Shown one piece after another: positions 6,563 through 9,339 of a DNA stretch of 9,339 bases. The notes under the pieces were generated by a model. It was not told the DNA's origin, searched no databases, and saw only the letters and a list, made by a program, of their open reading frames with translations. Every line of letters begins with the position of its first letter. Position 1 is the first letter of the stretch. Where the stretch lies: NCBI GenBank assembly GCA_020024395.1, contig JAHHTV010000052.1:1-9339 (forward strand), read 5' to 3'. This DNA is from Anaerotignum sp. GTDB lineage: Bacteria; Bacillota; Clostridia; Lachnospirales; Anaerotignaceae. Made by a program: the position numbers and the translations under genes.

Positions 6563-7943
6563 ACATTTGTTGTTGGAAATAGATTTTATTTTGCGCAATG
6601 GCTTTTTGTGTGACTGCTTTTGCAGGGCCGCCCCATACATTTCTTGCTTCCACACATTGTTGTACACCAATGGCATCATATACTTTTTCTGTAAATACAG
6701 GAGAAATTGCTTGATATTCCTCCAAAGATAAATCATCCAAGTTGGTATTGTGTTCGATACAATATAGTACCAACTGTCCAATCACAGCATGAGCATCACG
6801 AAATGGCATACCTTGTTTGACCAACCAATCTGCGGCATCTGTGGCATTTGTAAAACCGCCTTTTGCAGCAGCTAACATTTGTTCTTTACGGAATGTTGCC
6901 GTTGCCATCATGTTTGTAAATACAGGCAAACACATTTTAATGGTATCTACTGCATCAAACAATGCTTCTTTGTCCTCTTGCATATCTTTGTTGTATGCCA
7001 AAGGCAATCCTTTCATTGTGGTCAAAAGCCCCATCAAATGCCCATATACACGACCTGTTTTGCCACGAATAAGCTCTGCCATGTCTGGATTTTTTTTCTG
7101 TGGCATAATGCTGGAACCAGTTGCATATGCATCATCCAATTCCACAAAACGAAATTCGTGACTGCTCCATAATATCACTTCTTCACAAAAACGGCTTAAA
7201 TGCATCATCAACATAGAAAGACAATATACCAATTCAATGCAAAAATCTCTGTCAGAAACAGCATCCATACTGTTTGTAGAAATTGTGGAAAATCCTAATT
7301 GTTCTGCAACAAATGCTCTGTCTAAGGGGTATGTTGTGGTAGCCAATGCACCACTGCCCAAAGGCAGTACATCGGTACGTTTGCACGTATCTTGCAGTCT
7401 TTCATAATCCCGTTTGAACATTTCCACATATGCCAAAATATGATGTGCCAATGTGACAGGCTGTGCCCGTTGTAGATGGGTGTAACCAGGCAATATGGTT
7501 TCTGTGTGTTGTTCTGCCAAATCGTTGAGTGTGACAAGCAGTATTTTGAGCAACTGCTGTATGTCTTTGATTTCTTTTTTGGCATACATACGGGTATCAA
7601 GTGCCACTTGGTCGTTACGACTTCTACCAGTATGTAACTTTTTACCAACATCGCCAATACGGCTGATGAGTATGGTTTCTATATTCATATGAATATCTTC
7701 GGCTTTTTCATCAAATGTGACAGCACCTGTTTCAATATCGCAAAGTATTTCCCTCAGTGTTTTACAAATCAAATCCGCATCTTCTTTTGGAATGATGCCT
7801 TGTTTGCCAAGCATGGTTGCATGAGCAATACTGCCTGTGATGTCCTCATGATACATACGACTATCAAAACCAATGGAAGAATGAAAATGGTCTGTGAAGC
7901 TGTCTGTGGATTTTGTAAAACGTCCACCCCAAAGTTTTTGCAT
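6561..7943 (-). CDS. argH: Argininosuccinate lyase
   Basis: ArgH splits argininosuccinate into arginine and fumarate, the last step of arginine synthesis, in the cytoplasm as a homotetramer. The 460-residue length is normal for the fumarase/aspartase superfamily member. Conserved regions are the N-terminal KLWGGRF (3-9), [10 protein letters not shown] (104-113), [11 protein letters not shown] with the probable catalytic base H156 (152-162), and the signature loop [12 protein letters not shown] (276-287), which carries the catalytic serine. ATG at 7943 has AAAGGA 8 bases upstream (plus-strand 7952-7957). It lies 26 bases after the argG stop on the same strand, so argG and argH form an operon. 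Nothing is truncated or odd. Confidence 0.97.
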   Translation of the reverse strand: MQKLWGGRFTKSTDSFTDHFHSSIGFDSRMYHEDITGSIAHATMLGKQGIIPKEDADLICKTLREILCDIETGAVTFDEKAEDIHMNIETILISRIGDVGKKLHTGRSRNDQVALDTRMYAKKEIKDIQQLLKILLVTLNDLAEQHTETILPGYTHLQRAQPVTLAHHILAYVEMFKRDYERLQDTCKRTDVLPLGSGALATTTYPLDRAFVAEQLGFSTISTNSMDAVSDRDFCIELVYCLSMLMMHLSRFCEEVILWSSHEFRFVELDDAYATGSSIMPQKKNPDMAELIRGKTGRVYGHLMGLLTTMKGLPLAYNKDMQEDKEALFDAVDTIKMCLPVFTNMMATATFRKEQMLAAAKGGFTNATDAADWLVKQGMPFRDAHAVIGQLVLYCIEHNTNLDDLSLEEYQAISPVFTEKVYDAIGVQQCVEARNVWGGPAKAVTQKAIAQNKIYFQQQM

Positions 7944-7969
7944 CGTTATCGTCCTTTCTGAAAAGCGGT

Positions 7970-9184
7970 TTATTTTTGGTTGTTTTGCATCATCATTGCA
8001 CGCACTTTCAAAGGCAATCCAAACAAATTGATGAAACCATCTGCATCTTTATGGTTGTACAATTCCCCTGTTGTAAAACTCGCCATAGATTCGTTGTACA
8101 AGCTGTAAGGAGATGTAGAGCCTGCGGGTGTGATGTTGCCTTTATATAATTTGAGTTTGACAGTACCAGTAACGGTTTCGTTTACTTTATCAAAGTATTC
8201 GCTCAATGCTTCACGCAAAGGTGTATACCATTCACCACTGTATACCAATTCTGTGAATTTGTTGCTTGCAATTTCGTTGAATGCTTGTGTTTTCTTGTCT
8301 GTGCAAAGATATTCCAATTCACGATGTGCATAATACAATATGCTACCACCAGGTGTTTCATATACGCCACGGGATTTCATACCAACGACACGGTTTTCAC
8401 AAATATCTGTAATACCAATACCATTTTTGCCGCCGATTTCATTCAGTTTTGTCAGCAATGCCACAGGAGAAAGTTTTTCACCATTAACAGCCACGGGAAT
8501 ACCTTTTTTAAAATCCAGTGTGATGTATTCTGGTGTATCTGGTGCATCTTCTGGTGTTACGCCCATTTGTAACAGATGTTTGTAATTGGGTTCATTTGCG
8601 GGGTCTTCCAGTTCCAGACCTTCATGGCTCAAATGCCAGATATTGCGGTCACGGCTGTAAGAGTCTTCTTTTTTTGCAGCAAATGGAATGCCATGTGCTT
8701 CCAAATATGCCAATTCGTCCTCACGGCTTTCCATGCCCCATGTATCCAAACGCCAAGGCGCAATGATTTTCAATTCGGGTGCCAATGCTTTGATTGTCAA
8801 TTCAAAACGTACTTGGTCGTTGCCTTTGCCTGTTGCACCATGACAAATTGCGGTTGCACCTTCTTTTTTTGCAATTTCAACCAGTTTTTTTGCAATGATG
8901 GGACGTGCCATAGAAGTACCCAGCAAATATTTATGTTCATATACAGCATTTGCTTTGATACAAGGATAAATGGCATCTGTGATAAATTCTTCTGTCAAAT
9001 CTGCAAGATACAATTTGCTTGCACCTGTTTGTAATGCTTTTTGTTCCAGACCTTCTGTTTCTTTGCCCTGTCCAACATCGCCACAAACAGCAATGACCTC
9101 TGCGTCATAATTTTCTTTGAGCCAAGGAATAATAACGGAAGTATCCAAACCGCCAGAATATGCTAATACAATTTTTTCTTTCAT
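7970..9184 (-). CDS. argG: Argininosuccinate synthase
   Basis: ArgG joins citrulline and aspartate with ATP to give argininosuccinate, feeding ArgH next to it. With the start at 9184 the protein has 404 residues, the usual length. The ATP-pyrophosphatase P-loop SGGLDTS is at 10-16. Substrate-site regions [10 protein letters not shown] (86-95) and [13 protein letters not shown] (116-128) are intact, as are [11 protein letters not shown] (145-155) and [14 protein letters not shown] (178-191). The upstream ATG at 9193 is rejected because the ribosome site AAGGAGG (plus-strand 9194-9200) directly touches it; the ATG at 9184 has the correct 9-base spacing. The gene is first in the argGH operon, with its own promoter and candidate operator upstream. 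Confidence 0.97.
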   Translation of the reverse strand: MKEKIVLAYSGGLDTSVIIPWLKENYDAEVIAVCGDVGQGKETEGLEQKALQTGASKLYLADLTEEFITDAIYPCIKANAVYEHKYLLGTSMARPIIAKKLVEIAKKEGATAICHGATGKGNDQVRFELTIKALAPELKIIAPWRLDTWGMESREDELAYLEAHGIPFAAKKEDSYSRDRNIWHLSHEGLELEDPANEPNYKHLLQMGVTPEDAPDTPEYITLDFKKGIPVAVNGEKLSPVALLTKLNEIGGKNGIGITDICENRVVGMKSRGVYETPGGSILYYAHRELEYLCTDKKTQAFNEIASNKFTELVYSGEWYTPLREALSEYFDKVNETVTGTVKLKLYKGNITPAGSTSPYSLYNESMASFTTGELYNHKDADGFINLFGLPLKVRAMMMQNNQK

Positions 9185-9216
9185 AACAAACATCCTCCTT
9201 ATGTAAACGATTATTT

Positions 9217-9246
9217 TCTATGAATATCTATGAATATTTATGAAAC
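9217..9246. promoter_or_regulatory. Three 10-bp direct repeats over the argG transcription start, candidate ArgR operator
   Basis: The plus strand carries TCTATGAATA at 9217-9226 and again, identically, at 9227-9236, then a degenerate third copy TTTATGAAAC at 9237-9246. The unit contains ATGAATA, which resembles an arginine-repressor half site. The array covers the predicted start site just downstream of the -10 box, so a bound protein would block transcription. ArgR control by arginine is the natural inference for argGH. Classical ARG boxes are palindromic, whereas these are direct repeats. Confidence 0.5.
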
Positions 9247-9247
9247 T

Positions 9248-9276
9248 ATGATACAGCGATTTTAGAAATATTGCAA
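9248..9276 (-). promoter_or_regulatory. Sigma-A-type promoter of argGH
   Basis: Read on the minus strand, TTGCAA (9271-9276) and TATCAT (9248-9253) are separated by exactly 17 bp. They match the sigma-A consensus at 4 of 6 and 5 of 6 positions. Transcription would start near 9241, giving a leader of about 57 bases before the argG start at 9184. Confidence 0.65.
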
Positions 9277-9339
9277 GCATAAAATGCAGAAAAATTGTAA
9301 TTTTGTGTATATTTATAAATAAAATGAAAAACAAATAAC

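Noticed and set aside
9185..9193. argG start at ATG 9193
   Set aside because: The Shine-Dalgarno sequence is directly adjacent with no spacing. The ATG at 9184 has 9 bases of spacing and gives the usual [12 protein letters not shown] start.
1..9339. CRISPR array, tRNA/rRNA genes, insertion sequences, attachment sites
   Set aside because: No spaced identical repeats, no RNA-gene motifs and no transposase or integrase coding sequence were seen; nearly the whole window is explained by recognised genes.

Overview
The window looks like chromosomal DNA of a low-GC, endospore-forming Firmicute, most likely of class Clostridia. The reasons are strong Shine-Dalgarno sites (AAAGGAGG type), AT-rich codon use with very frequent TTG leucine, a stage II sporulation protein P gene, and a Gram-positive type lipoprotein PotD. 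I cannot name the genus from sequence alone.

Left part (about 1-4960), plus strand: a polyamine uptake operon. It starts with an XRE-cupin regulator (70-603), followed by potA (ATPase, TTG start at 627), potB and potC (the two permeases) and potD (the substrate-binding lipoprotein). Gaps are short, there is one ATGA overlap, and a hairpin terminator follows potD. A TATAAT at 4-9 is probably the operon -10 box; its -35 box lies outside the window. PotABCD together form an ATP-driven spermidine/putrescine importer, and the regulator probably senses its substrate or a related metabolite.

Middle part (4982-6516), plus strand: an unrecognised 132-residue protein, then spoIIP, the forespore-engulfment peptidoglycan hydrolase. 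spoIIP ends in a strong hairpin shared with the convergent argH.

Right part (6561-9339), minus strand: argG then argH, the last two steps of arginine synthesis (citrulline plus aspartate to argininosuccinate, then arginine plus fumarate). A good promoter (TTGCAA, 17 bp, TATCAT) lies upstream of argG. Three 10-bp direct repeats cover the predicted transcription start and are a candidate ArgR operator.

The most unusual item is PotA. At 522 residues it is about 150 longer than usual. The extra sequence is two tandem, acidic repeats inserted in the C-terminal TOBE domain. They look like the Ig-like domains normally found in exported Firmicute surface proteins, yet they sit in a cytoplasmic ATPase. 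I know of no description of this arrangement. The rest of the window is conventional.
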